Assembly: GCA_030612365.1 (NCBI GenBank)
Contig: JAUWOA010000010.1
Coordinates: 1-37,506, forward strand
Reading direction: 5' to 3'
Length of the DNA: 37,506 nt
DNA from: Candidatus Thorarchaeota archaeon
Lineage (GTDB): Archaea; Asgardarchaeota; Thorarchaeia; Thorarchaeales; Thorarchaeaceae
Under the pieces are notes generated by a model. The model had not been told where the DNA came from and did not search any database. It saw nothing but the letters and a program-made list of their open reading frames with translations. The first letter of the stretch is position 1. Every line of letters starts with the position of its first letter. This document shows, one piece after another, positions 1-8,319 of this stretch. The position numbers were made by a program, and so were the translations under genes.

Positions 1-387
1 TGTGAGGAACATGAAGTGAAAAAGGTGTTCTTCGAAGACCTCAGGAGCTTTCAAGCTCATGCAGGCTCTAAAGACCTGTCATACAACCTCACTTCAAACT
101 TATGGGGGAAGATTATCGACACAGTGAGGTACATGCGGGAGTCCCTTGGTCACTCCAAATACAGTGTGTGGACAGTGAATCCAAGGTACACATCTCAGAC
201 CTGTCATGTCTGTGGAGAGAGAGGAATACGAGTAGAGGACGAAACGTCGACCACTGAGAGAAAAGGTGGGGAGTACTTCTACTGTGGTAAGTGCGACATG
301 CACTTCCATGCCGATGTGAATGCGGCTCGAAACATCATTCACGTGCAAGATAATATGTCCAGTGTCGTTCCTGGACGGACAGCTTGA
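1..387 (+). CDS. tnpB: TnpB (IS605/IS607 OrfB) C-terminal part, 5' end outside window
   Basis: This is the C-terminal end of a TnpB, the RNA-guided nuclease carried by IS200/IS605 and IS607 elements. The frame is open to base 1, so the gene is cut by the window edge; the ATG-like start at 16 in the ORF track is internal. Visible are the family's zinc finger (CHVCG, then CGKC about 36 residues later) and, just after it, HADVNAARNI, which holds the last RuvC-type catalytic Asp. The C-terminus is therefore intact. The stop at 385-387 overlaps the ATG at 387-389 of the next ORF. I see no tnpA in the window and could not define the right end of the element or a guide RNA. Family assignment is confident; whether the element is active is unknown. 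Confidence 0.9.
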   Translation, partial: CEEHEVKKVFFEDLRSFQAHAGSKDLSYNLTSNLWGKIIDTVRYMRESLGHSKYSVWTVNPRYTSQTCHVCGERGIRVEDETSTTERKGGEYFYCGKCDMHFHADVNAARNIIHVQDNMSSVVPGRTA

Positions 388-479
388 TGTCCAAGTTTGT
401 CCAAGAAAAAATGAACGGTACACGGCAACCTGCCTTCAGAAGCAAGCGTGCAGGGCACATGGCTTCATTCACAGTCAAT

Positions 480-1244
480 ATGGCATACGCCTTCCCAGAT
501 ATCCAGCAGGCGGCTAGTGCAGGTGATAGCGCTGATTCTGACCATCATCGCGGTCGTAATCTGGAGCTTGGGGTGAATCGTGTGGACCCGGTCCAAAGCA
601 TTCTATTATTGGCCGTATTCCTGGCTGGGGCTCTTGTACTGCTTCACGATATAGGAAAGGGGATTATCAATCCGGTTTTCAGTATCATCAACAGAGCGAT
701 TGACTCTCCGTGGGATTTGAACGCCTTCCTTCACCTCGAATCAGACCAGCTGGAATCTAATCAGTATTTCAGCTTCGCTGAAGAAGCTGTTGTATCAATG
801 GGGCATAGATACAGCGGGAGGTTTGATCAAGCCGTTTTAGGGTTCGATGGAGTTCCGATTCTGAAGGCCATCATTGAGCGCAAGTTCCCTTCGCGGAATA
901 TGCCAAAGATTGTAAGAACAGAAGACATGTTCCAAGCGGGGCTGTATGCATTGGCATTGATGGAGAGGGGAGTGTCTTGTAGCTCAACACGATTGGTAGT
1001 CATATACTGTACACAGAGAGCTGCATCGAATTGTGTGCATGAGGGCAAAGGCGTGAATTGCTTTGAATGCAAAAAGGGACGCGTATTCCAGGAAGAATTT
1101 AGTCCAAAAAAAGTCCTGAAAACTCTGAAGAGGCTGGACGAAGTTTGGTATGAGAGAAGAAAGCCAAGACCCTCGCCTGAGGTCGGGAAGTGTAAAGCAT
1201 GTCCATTTGGCACCGATGGGGTATGCAATCACTCAGCCGCTTGA
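480..1244 (+). CDS. Membrane-anchored Cas4/RecB-like PD-(D/E)XK nuclease
   Basis: Probable single-span membrane protein with a PD-(D/E)XK nuclease domain. In the long-ORF numbering (frame open from 384) a hydrophobic helix lies at residues 71-88 (SILLLAVFLAGALVLL). The nuclease core follows: Asp148 in GRFDQ, Glu165-x-Lys167 in IERKFP, and Gln184/Tyr188 in the QxxxY motif of RecB/Cas4 nucleases. A Cys triad, CKAC-x7-C (270, 273, 281), ends the protein, as in Cas4 [4Fe-4S] enzymes. The N-terminal Cys usual in Cas4 is absent; instead there is a Cys cluster at 217, 226 and 229, between the core and the C-terminal triad. The start is uncertain: the frame allows ATG at 387, 462 or 480. I chose 480 because nothing before the helix looks conserved. 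No cas genes are nearby, so a role in DNA repair or processing is as likely as one in defence. Confidence 0.7.
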   Translation: MAYAFPDIQQAASAGDSADSDHHRGRNLELGVNRVDPVQSILLLAVFLAGALVLLHDIGKGIINPVFSIINRAIDSPWDLNAFLHLESDQLESNQYFSFAEEAVVSMGHRYSGRFDQAVLGFDGVPILKAIIERKFPSRNMPKIVRTEDMFQAGLYALALMERGVSCSSTRLVVIYCTQRAASNCVHEGKGVNCFECKKGRVFQEEFSPKKVLKTLKRLDEVWYERRKPRPSPEVGKCKACPFGTDGVCNHSAA

Positions 1245-1287
1245 AACACAGAGGTTTTTTACGGATTGACTTCAACCCTTATCTACA

Positions 1288-1704
1288 ATGGGTCATGAAT
1301 TGGAGAACTTCCTCACACGCGTGATGACTTCAAAGAGAACGCTGAAGGAAGTCTACTATACGATAAGGGATTCCGAAACAGAATCTGACGCAAAGGAATT
1401 AGTTATCGCAACGATATCCTTGCAGAAGACATTGGAAGACCTACTAAACATAAAGAGGAAGGTTCCGGTCGCACGGAAAGTGCTAGAAGATCGAAAAGCA
1501 GTCCTATCACTGAGCAAGTGGACCAAGGGATTAACAAGAAGAGTCGATAGCTACGCCAAGAAGAAAGGCAAATTCAAACAGGATCACCTTCACAAGTACC
1601 AAGACAGCTTGCTTGAGTATATCGAGAAGATCGATGAGGAACTGGTGAAGTGGGTTATCGATATCGAAACTCTGAGTGAGATACCTCGCCCCCCAAAGAA
1701 GTAA
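1288..1704 (+). CDS. Small charged helical protein of unknown function
   Basis: A 138-residue ORF starting at ATG with no recognisable family. It is rich in Lys, Glu and Leu, has no Cys, no signal peptide and no membrane segment, and should be almost wholly alpha-helical. The stretch around residues 85-130 looks like a helical hairpin or coiled coil. It starts 43 bases after the nuclease gene, with a T-run (TTTTTTA) and an AT-rich patch in between, so it could be transcribed separately. It converges with aRF1, leaving only 14 bases between the stops. The even, protein-like composition and clean start support a real gene, but no function can be assigned. Confidence 0.6.
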   Translation: MGHELENFLTRVMTSKRTLKEVYYTIRDSETESDAKELVIATISLQKTLEDLLNIKRKVPVARKVLEDRKAVLSLSKWTKGLTRRVDSYAKKKGKFKQDHLHKYQDSLLEYIEKIDEELVKWVIDIETLSEIPRPPKK

Positions 1705-1718
1705 ATGATGTGCCCAAG

Positions 1719-2798
1719 TTACCAGCGCAGCCTAGCTGCTACACCACCGAATGATTTCAACTGTGCACCCGACTCGGTTTGGCTTGAGAACACCATCACC
1801 TCAGAACCATAAGTCTGCGCTTCATTCATGAACTCATCGACAAGGTCCATGTCATCCTCAATGACCAGTATGGTACGTACTCTGCCTGCTTGAAGGGCTT
1901 CAAGGACCTCCTTCTTACCGTAGGTTACTGTTGCATTGCCCTTCATCAAGTCCCCCATGAAATCATCCCAAGCCTGGCGTTCAGCGTAGATCTCCGTTTC
2001 TTTCAGGATTCGAGAGGCTTCCTTCATCGCCTGATACAGGCCAGTTTCATCAATAATGCTGACGGGTATGATTTTCTCAGCAACCTTCTCTCTTAAGCGG
2101 TAATCCAGGTCCCCTTTCTCCAAGAACTCCTGTGCACGAATTGTGTTGCCCCCAAGAACAATGGCATCAACGTTGTCCAAATTGTCCGCGAGAAGTTTGT
2201 TCAGTAATCGTCCGACGAATTTGAAGAACTCAACCATCTTCTCATCACGTAAGCGGTCGTATCGTTTGGCGCTTTGGCCTCCTGCACGTGTTTTCCCGAT
2301 GATGAAGAAATCTTCGTCCCGGATAAGCTCCATGTGTTTTCCACGGAGATAGCCAACTGTAACTTTGCCACCCTCAATCAATACGATAACAATGAGGCTC
2401 TTAGGTCGCGTCATGTCCTCAAGCTCTTCGAGATTGAACTCTCGACCACAGATGTAGCTGAACTGGGAGATTGGAGACAGTGGAATCACAATCTCGCGTA
2501 TCTCCTCGTTTGTACCACTCTCCTCTTTGACGCCATAGAAGAAAGCAATACCGTTCTCCGGAATTGACCCGATCTTCGTCAGCTCGCTCAATATCGCAGT
2601 TAGATTATCAGACACATTCTTTCTGTTTTGCTTGCTCTTAATGTTCTCAGCACCCGCAAGTTCAGCCTTGACGAATGAAATCGTGTCAGTCAAGTTCTTT
2701 GTTGGGGGAACGTAGATTGTCGTGAAAGAACTGTGCCGACCCTGATGCGCTCTAAGCTGTTGCACCTTGCGCCTTAGGCGTTGTCTTTCAAGTTCCAC
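1719..2798 (-). CDS. prf1: Peptide chain release factor aRF1
   Basis: Archaeal class I release factor, which reads all three stop codons in the ribosomal A site and triggers peptidyl-tRNA hydrolysis. The three hallmarks of the eRF1/aRF1 family are present in order: NIKS at about residues 52-55 and YICGREF at about 115-121 (both stop-codon recognition elements of domain 1), and the GGQ motif (AGGQSAKRY) near residue 173 that enters the peptidyl transferase centre. At 359 residues it is on the short side for the family, consistent with a reduced minidomain. The start is GTG at 2798, supported by a Shine-Dalgarno-like AGGTGA seven bases upstream. It is divergent from pheS, and the two genes share a region of about 330 bases. 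Confidence 0.95.
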   Translation of the reverse strand: MELERQRLRRKVQQLRAHQGRHSSFTTIYVPPTKNLTDTISFVKAELAGAENIKSKQNRKNVSDNLTAILSELTKIGSIPENGIAFFYGVKEESGTNEEIREIVIPLSPISQFSYICGREFNLEELEDMTRPKSLIVIVLIEGGKVTVGYLRGKHMELIRDEDFFIIGKTRAGGQSAKRYDRLRDEKMVEFFKFVGRLLNKLLADNLDNVDAIVLGGNTIRAQEFLEKGDLDYRLREKVAEKIIPVSIIDETGLYQAMKEASRILKETEIYAERQAWDDFMGDLMKGNATVTYGKKEVLEALQAGRVRTILVIEDDMDLVDEFMNEAQTYGSEVMVFSSQTESGAQLKSFGGVAARLRW

Positions 2799-3129
2799 GT
2801 TCTGTCACCTACTTTGTCAGGATTAGTGCGAATGTCAACAGAGAATAAGTTGTCGTCCGGCAACTGAAGGAAATGCAGGCCAGACTGTATTTTAAGGTTG
2901 TGAACTAACAGGGCAAATTGCGCACCTCTGTTGACTAATCGGGGCTTTTGACGACACATTAAAAAAGGTCAAGACCATTCGACATGCGCGTCTAGCAATG
3001 AGTGAGGAGCCATGGATCACTACCAATTTACATCATCCAAGTAGGTGTCTGTTTTTCTCTTGGATACAGTCCGTACTCCATGGTTCATCTTCAGCATCAT
3101 CTCGCAAGTGAAGGAGTTTTGAGCGACAA
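2799..3129. promoter_or_regulatory. Divergent prf1/pheS intergenic region
   Basis: About 330 bases between the divergent prf1 and pheS genes, expected to hold both promoters. I see an A-rich TATA-like element (ATTAAAAAAGG, about 2958-2968) facing pheS and a GGTGA ribosome site for prf1. Between that element and pheS lies an unusually long leader, with a possible 37-codon ORF at 2998-3111 containing adjacent Phe codons. There is a GGAG at 3113-3116, but it is 13 bases from the pheS ATG, so it is weak as a ribosome binding site. The short minus-strand ORF at 2774-2959 is not convincing. No tRNA or other known RNA is recognised. Confidence 0.4.
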
Positions 3130-4635
3130 ATGGCCGAGCTGACTATAGGCGAAAGGAAAGTTCTGGGGAAACTGGTTGAGTATGATAAGCTGGTTTCCGC
3201 ATCAGAGCTCGCTAGCGAGCTTCAAGAAAGGAACGAGCGAGTCATCTCCATCCTTAACTCAATAGCCGAAAAGGGGCTCATCAGGCTGGACACAAGGGAA
3301 CACATGACCCACCGTCTGACAGATGAAGGCCGCAGCTACGTGAAGGATGGACTTCCTGAGGAACGCCTGTTTCATGCGGTTATGGACCTCGGGGGTCTAG
3401 CAAAGATGGAAGCGGCTGTTGCCCATGCAGGTCTGGAACAACAGGCTAAGGGAATATCTGTAAACTGGGCGCGGAGGAATGGATGGCTGGAGATTGAAAA
3501 GGTCAATGGAACTACTATCCTCAAGGTGAAGGTGGAAAACGCCGAATCTAGTGTGAAGAACGTTCTTGCTCTTCTGAATAAGGGAAATGCCAACGTACCC
3601 ACGAAACTTGCAGGTGGTCTCGAAACCGCTGTTGAACGAACTCTTGTAGAGGAAAAAACCGCCAAAATGTTCGAGGCCATAATTGTGGAGAATCGCAGGG
3701 GTGAGATTGAATCACTCCTATCGCAAACGGCTGAGGGTATTACTGATCTCACGCCAGAGCTGATTGCCAGCGACGAATGGAGGAATTGCACATTTAGACC
3801 GTATAATGTGGAGCTTGCGCCTGCATTCGTGAACTATGGAAAGAAACACCCTTACAACGAGTTCATTGATTGGCTCAAGGAGGTTCTCGTTGGCATGGGA
3901 TTCAATGAGTGGTATGGACCCTATGTTGAAACCGAGTTCTGGAACAACGATGTCCTATTCGTGCCTCAAGATCATGTTGCCAGAGAAGTTCAAGACCAGT
4001 TCAGAATCGCCGAACCCTACGATCATGGTGACATTCCCGATGAGGAATACTACAGAAGGGTGAAGGCTGTACACGAGAATGGAGGAGACACAGGATCCAC
4101 TGGATGGGAAGCGCCATTCAGTCGAGAGGTGACCACCAGACTATGCTTACGTTCCCACACTACGCCAGTATCAATTAGGTATCTCTGGGAACATCCAGAA
4201 TCGCCGCAGAAGATGTTCATAATCGACCGTAACTTCAGATCGGAATCATTGAGCGCCACTCACGCTCAGGAGTTTAACCAGTTTGATGGCATTATTATGG
4301 ACAAGGGACTCACACTCCGCGATCTCATGGGCTATCTGAAAGAGGTATGCCACCGCATGGGAATCAAGAAGGTGAAGTTCAAGCCAGGACAGTTCCCCTT
4401 CACGGAACCCAGTATCGAAGGCTTCGCGAAACACGATACGCTAGGCTGGATAGAGGTCGCACCTGGAGGAATATTCAGACCGGAGGTAACGCGTCCGCTG
4501 GGAATTACGGATCCAGTTCTAGCTTGGGGCATAGGTGCAGGACGACTCTACATGGCGTCGATGGACATCAAGGACATTCGAGACCTTTACTCAAGGGACT
4601 TGACTTGGCTTCGCAGGGCATACTTCGTGAGGTAG
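3130..4635 (+). CDS. pheS: Phenylalanyl-tRNA synthetase alpha subunit
   Basis: Catalytic alpha subunit of the (alpha-beta)2 class II phenylalanyl-tRNA synthetase, which charges tRNA-Phe in the cytoplasm. Residues 1 to about 75 form a winged-helix DNA/RNA-binding-like domain typical of archaeal and eukaryotic PheS. The catalytic half carries the class II motif 2 region (IDRNFRSESLSATHAQEF), then FDGIIMDKG, a phenylalanine-pocket region (FKPGQFPFTEPS) and motif 3 (AWGIGAGRLYM...DIRDLY). The length of 501 residues is normal for archaea. It begins the pheS-pheT operon, with pheT starting eight bases after the stop. Identification is secure. Confidence 0.97.
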   Translation: MAELTIGERKVLGKLVEYDKLVSASELASELQERNERVISILNSIAEKGLIRLDTREHMTHRLTDEGRSYVKDGLPEERLFHAVMDLGGLAKMEAAVAHAGLEQQAKGISVNWARRNGWLEIEKVNGTTILKVKVENAESSVKNVLALLNKGNANVPTKLAGGLETAVERTLVEEKTAKMFEAIIVENRRGEIESLLSQTAEGITDLTPELIASDEWRNCTFRPYNVELAPAFVNYGKKHPYNEFIDWLKEVLVGMGFNEWYGPYVETEFWNNDVLFVPQDHVAREVQDQFRIAEPYDHGDIPDEEYYRRVKAVHENGGDTGSTGWEAPFSREVTTRLCLRSHTTPVSIRYLWEHPESPQKMFIIDRNFRSESLSATHAQEFNQFDGIIMDKGLTLRDLMGYLKEVCHRMGIKKVKFKPGQFPFTEPSIEGFAKHDTLGWIEVAPGGIFRPEVTRPLGITDPVLAWGIGAGRLYMASMDIKDIRDLYSRDLTWLRRAYFVR

Positions 4636-4643
4636 TGGTTAAG

Positions 4644-6314
4644 ATGTTAGTTGAATGTGTAATCAACGAGCTGTTGAAACTAGTCCGCAAGAAACTGACG
4701 ATTCAGCAGCTGGAGGACGCACTGTTCCTCATGAAGGCGGAGATAGACAAATCGGATGATGAGATCATTGTGATTGAAATCAATCCCGATCGTACAGACA
4801 TGCTGTCGACAGAAGGCATAGCACGCGCCTTGCGAACATTCTTGAATGTAGACTCTGGAATGGCGGAGTATCCTGTTAAGAAATCAGGACTCGAAGTTAT
4901 TGTCAAACCAGGTCTCAAGAAGATCAGGGAATTCATTGCCTGCGGCATTGTGAAAGGCGTGCAGACAAGTGATGATCTCATCAAGGAGTATATGCACCTC
5001 CAAGAAGCCCTGACTACTACACATGGAAGGAACCGCAAGAAGGCTAGCATAGGTCTCTACGTCTTTGATGAAATCGAATTTCCAGTGATTTATCGCCCAG
5101 CAAAACCGGAGTCGATACGATTTGCACCGCTGGGCACTGAAATCGAGATGGATGGTCCCACAATCGTCAATGAACATGAGAAAGGCGTTCTATACGGACC
5201 GATCATATCAAAGCACAAGAAGTGGCCGCTTCTGATTGACTCCAAAGGCAACACCTTGAGCCTTCCGCCCATCATCAATAGCAACACCTTAGGCCAAGTG
5301 GATATGACGACGCGTAACTTGTTCATCGAAGTCACAGGGACTCACAAGAAAACTGTTGATCAGGCTCTGAACATCATGGTGACTTCTCTAGCTGAGCGAG
5401 GGGGCAATCTGGAATCAGTGACCGTACGTTATCCCGATGGGACATCCATTATAACTCCCAACTTGACGCCGAAGAAAATGCTCCTAAAAGTGGAAAATGC
5501 TGCCCGACTTACAGGGCTTTCACTCTCAGATATAGAAACAGTAAACTACTTACGGAAGATGGGCTACGACGCACGAATTAAGGGAAAAGGGAATCTAGAA
5601 GTCAAGATTCCAGCATATCGCACTGATGTTCTTCACCCAGTTGATCTGATAGAGGATGTGGCAATAGGATATGGCTTTGATAGAATCGAACCGTCGATAC
5701 CACAGACAGCAACATCAGGGAAACTGCTGCCTGTCACTCGGCTCAAGAACAAAATCAGAGACCTATTGGTTGGCACGGGGTATCAAGAAATCAAGAGCTA
5801 TGTCATGACATCTCCTGAGATCATGAAGACCAAGATGCTAAGGAATAAGCCACTGACTGCCACCGGGAACCCAAAGAGCCGGGATTACTCAGTTCTTAGA
5901 AACTCACTCTTGCCAGTTCTGCTCGATTTTGCCTCTCAGAATCAGCATGCAGACTATCCTCAACGAATCTTTGAGGTGGGAGATGTCGTCATGCCGGACG
6001 CAAGAGAGAAAACGCGAACGAAACAAGTTCCACATGTATGCCGCTTGGTCATTGACACTCATGTCAATATCACTGAGATGCTCACAGAAGTGGGATTCAT
6101 TCTGCGGAACTTGGGTCTTGGCAGCAAAATCAAGTTCGCGGCTGAAAAGACTCCCGAATTTATAGACGGGAGAGCCGGAAAAATCCTGATAAACGGAGAA
6201 CCCATGGGTATCTTTGGTGAGATTTCACCAGAGGTGCTGCGCAATTTCGGTATTGGAATGCCAGTGGTCGCATTCGAGATGGAGTTGCCAAGAAACGGTA
6301 TGTGGGTGATGTAG
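4644..6314 (+). CDS. pheT: Phenylalanyl-tRNA synthetase beta subunit
   Basis: Beta subunit of PheRS, which binds and positions tRNA-Phe and carries the editing (B3/B4) domain. The ORF track extends this frame back to 4347 inside pheS, but that part is a shadow. The first sensible start is ATG 4644, directly after the pheS stop; a GTG at 4635 overlapping that stop is an alternative. The resulting 556 residues match the short archaeal/eukaryotic PheT form. The N-terminus shows the INPDRTDMLSTEGIARAL region of the family. The middle contains the B3/B4 editing region, followed by the B5 tRNA/DNA-binding fold (about 280-350). The C-terminal third is the catalytic-like module, ending with FGEISPEVLRNFGI. 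No frameshift is seen. Confidence 0.96.
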   Translation: MLVECVINELLKLVRKKLTIQQLEDALFLMKAEIDKSDDEIIVIEINPDRTDMLSTEGIARALRTFLNVDSGMAEYPVKKSGLEVIVKPGLKKIREFIACGIVKGVQTSDDLIKEYMHLQEALTTTHGRNRKKASIGLYVFDEIEFPVIYRPAKPESIRFAPLGTEIEMDGPTIVNEHEKGVLYGPIISKHKKWPLLIDSKGNTLSLPPIINSNTLGQVDMTTRNLFIEVTGTHKKTVDQALNIMVTSLAERGGNLESVTVRYPDGTSIITPNLTPKKMLLKVENAARLTGLSLSDIETVNYLRKMGYDARIKGKGNLEVKIPAYRTDVLHPVDLIEDVAIGYGFDRIEPSIPQTATSGKLLPVTRLKNKIRDLLVGTGYQEIKSYVMTSPEIMKTKMLRNKPLTATGNPKSRDYSVLRNSLLPVLLDFASQNQHADYPQRIFEVGDVVMPDAREKTRTKQVPHVCRLVIDTHVNITEMLTEVGFILRNLGLGSKIKFAAEKTPEFIDGRAGKILINGEPMGIFGEISPEVLRNFGIGMPVVAFEMELPRNGMWVM

Positions 6315-6352
6315 CGCCCATCTGGTGCTGACAAGAATCCCCGCAGAAAAGA

Positions 6353-6358
6353 TATAAG
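6353..6358 (+). promoter_or_regulatory. TATA box for the first Rab-like GTPase gene
   Basis: The sequence AAAAGATATAAG contains a purine-rich BRE-like stretch followed by TATAAG. Transcription would begin about 25 bases downstream, giving a leader of about 40 bases before the ATG at 6422. It lies in the short gap after pheT, so the GTPase gene probably has its own promoter rather than relying on the pheST operon. Confidence 0.45.
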
Positions 6359-6421
6359 AACACGTTAAGAACGCTTGTTTTGTAGCACTAAATTTAGTTC
6401 TGGCTATGGAGCACCATTCAA

Positions 6422-7015
6422 ATGACTGAAATCCTGCCATCAGTGGCTGATGCTGATGATACAAGCACCGGATTCAAATACAGAGTGGTATTGTTGGGAG
6501 AGGCTTCTGTAGGCAAGACTTCACTTCTCAGAAGATTTGCTGAGAATGTATTCGATGAAGTATACAAACAGACCATAGGAACCACTTTTGCTTCCAAGGA
6601 TGTTGCTGTCGTTGGCGAAGATGGCATGAAGCGCAATGTGCGCCTCGTGGTTTGGGACATGGCAGGCCAAGCAACTTACCGCGAGCTGAGACGCCAGTTC
6701 ATGAAAGGAGCATCCGCGGCAGTGATAGTTTACGACGTTACTAGGCCAGAAACTTTCATGAGTTGCAATAATTGGTTCGAGGCGTTTCGTGAAACATGCC
6801 CTGATGCAGCAGTCATCGTTGCTGCGAATAAGGTTGACTTGGAAGAAGAGAGGATTGTGCCAATCGAGCCCGGATGGATGCTGCGAGACTGGTTCCAAGC
6901 CAACTACTATGAAACCTCCGCGAAGACCGGAGCCAAGGTTGCTGATGTCTTCACTAAAGTTGCTGAGATTGTTCTTAAGAGAGGGTTGGGTCTACGTAGT
7001 GACCTAGCCATGTGA
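6422..7015 (+). CDS. Rab/Ras-like small GTPase (first copy)
   Basis: Eukaryote-like small GTPase of 197 residues. All G motifs are readable: G1 GEASVGKT (26-33), switch I TIGTT (51-55), G3 WDMAGQ (78-83), G4 NKVD (136-139) and G5 ETSAK (164-168). After the catalytic Gln the sequence runs ATY where Rab and Ras proteins usually have a Glu-led switch II, and this is shared with the second copy at 8320. There is no C-terminal Cys, so it cannot be prenylated like eukaryotic Rabs, and any membrane contact must use a partner. A CBS-domain gene follows 40 bases later and is probably co-transcribed. Such GTPases are expanded in Asgard archaea. The specific process controlled is unknown. Confidence 0.92.
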   Translation: MTEILPSVADADDTSTGFKYRVVLLGEASVGKTSLLRRFAENVFDEVYKQTIGTTFASKDVAVVGEDGMKRNVRLVVWDMAGQATYRELRRQFMKGASAAVIVYDVTRPETFMSCNNWFEAFRETCPDAAVIVAANKVDLEEERIVPIEPGWMLRDWFQANYYETSAKTGAKVADVFTKVAEIVLKRGLGLRSDLAM

Positions 7016-7055
7016 CATTCACCAAATCACCAATAATCAGCAGGAGAGAATCAAA

Positions 7056-7460
7056 ATGTTAGTGAGTGACTTCATGACCAAGATGATCATCACCGCGGAA
7101 GCATCGACCCCGGTGATTAGCGCGGCTCGAGTAATGGCTGCAGAAGACATTGGCTGTCTTGTTGTAACAAAGGGAGATGTTCTGGCAGGCATTGTTGCAC
7201 AACGTGACATAATTGGAGCACATCTTCTCTCAGACGAATTTTATCAAACGATGGTGCTCGCAGACATAATGACAACCCCTGTGGTCACCGTAAGCCCTGA
7301 AGCAGAAATGGGGCAGCTCATCGCCCTCATGCATCAGAGTGGAAGAAGGCACATTCCTGTGGTCGTTGGTGACGCCATCACTGGGATTGTAACAACCACT
7401 GACGTTATCCGAGTTCTGGCCACGATGAAGATGATTGCAGACGGCGTAAGCGATAACTAA
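7056..7460 (+). CDS. Two-CBS-domain (Bateman module) protein
   Basis: A stand-alone Bateman module of 134 residues. Two CBS repeats are clear: the first from about residue 6 (DFMTKMIITAEASTPVISAA) and the second from about 71 (DIMTTPVVTVSPEAEM). Each ends in the GI(V/L)..DI-type strand-helix where adenine nucleotides usually bind (GIVAQRDII, GIVTTTDVI). No catalytic or DNA-binding domain is attached, so it probably senses adenine nucleotides and regulates a partner. A good ribosome site (AGGAGAG) lies just upstream of ATG 7056. It follows a small GTPase gene closely, which suggests, but does not prove, a link. Its stop overlaps the stop of the convergent gene by four bases. Confidence 0.9.
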   Translation: MLVSDFMTKMIITAEASTPVISAARVMAAEDIGCLVVTKGDVLAGIVAQRDIIGAHLLSDEFYQTMVLADIMTTPVVTVSPEAEMGQLIALMHQSGRRHIPVVVGDAITGIVTTTDVIRVLATMKMIADGVSDN

Positions 7461-8152
7461 GCCGGCTGGTAGCGCTTGATTTCCTTCTTCATTTCCTTCT
7501 TTATCTTCAGTATATCTCGAGCTTGTAGCTCCTTTCTGCGGGGTACAGCAGCCACGATACCATTCCAATGGTCAATTTTCACCATTATTGGGTCACTTGG
7601 TACAATCTTGGTGATTTCCGCTTTCGAGGAGGCAATCTGATCCAAGACGGTTCCAGCCTTGCAGCCCATCTTCAGTGTTGCGACTATTGCTTCAAGCTGA
7701 GCGGCAATCTGCATGCCTGCATGGGGTGATACCGACCCTCCTGTCGCCATTGGTGCTTCGACCGGTGTAGGTGCAATTTGAGCTGGAGCAGGTGCGGGTG
7801 CCGGGGATGGAGTAGGAGTGGGCGCAATAGTCGGAGCAGGGGCGGGAGTAGGAATGTTCTGAACCATCGTCTGTATCTCTTGACGGAAACTCGCCAAGCT
7901 TGAATCGACCGAAGTATTGAGACTTGCCAGGTCGCCTTTGATAGCCGCCAGTAGTTCCTCCTGACCCCCCGCTTGTGCTTGCGCTTGAGGGATTGTCTGG
8001 ATAGCTGTCATGATTTGTTCTGTTGCTATCCGGACTTCAGATTTGATCTCATTAAGTGCGCTCAGGAGCGTTACCATCCGCTTGAGTGTTTCACCCAATG
8101 ACGCGATGCTAGATTCTATCTCAGTAAGTCGACTCAGGAATTGCTCTGCCAT
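7457..8152 (-). CDS. Coiled-coil protein with Pro/Ala/Thr linker, unknown function
   Basis: A three-part protein with no family I recognise. About 95 N-terminal residues form a predicted coiled coil (EIESSIASLGETLKRMVTLL and a second helix after a Gln/Ala/Gly break). A low-complexity linker of PTPAPAP-type repeats spans about residues 100-135. The C-terminal region of about 90 residues is compact and helical and ends in a Lys-rich tail (KIKKEMKKEIKRY). There is one Cys and no membrane helix. The frame opens at GTG 8161, but ATG 8152 is preferred because AGGTGA sits just upstream of it. It lies between two small GTPase genes on the opposite strand and converges with the CBS gene. The architecture suggests an adaptor or oligomerising protein; that is inference. 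Confidence 0.75.
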   Translation of the reverse strand: MAEQFLSRLTEIESSIASLGETLKRMVTLLSALNEIKSEVRIATEQIMTAIQTIPQAQAQAGGQEELLAAIKGDLASLNTSVDSSLASFRQEIQTMVQNIPTPAPAPTIAPTPTPSPAPAPAPAQIAPTPVEAPMATGGSVSPHAGMQIAAQLEAIVATLKMGCKAGTVLDQIASSKAEITKIVPSDPIMVKIDHWNGIVAAVPRRKELQARDILKIKKEMKKEIKRYQPA

Positions 8153-8319
8153 AGATGTCACCTATTCATAGTTGGCAACAGATTGAGAGAATCCTAGCAA
8201 AAAAGGCTTTGTCTGACGGGTGCCAACGAATATTGGCAAGATTGGGAGAACACACGCACAGAAGCATTAAATGTCAAAGATTGGGAATCCACAAGAGCGG
8301 AATCTAGGACTGTGAGAAG

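Noticed and set aside
2774-2959. 61-codon minus ORF before prf1
   Set aside because: It overlaps the prf1 start in another frame and lacks conserved features; prf1 has its own clear GTG and ribosome site.
4347-4643. N-terminal extension of pheT given by the ORF track
   Set aside because: It runs through the conserved end of pheS in another frame; the pheT family start fits ATG 4644.
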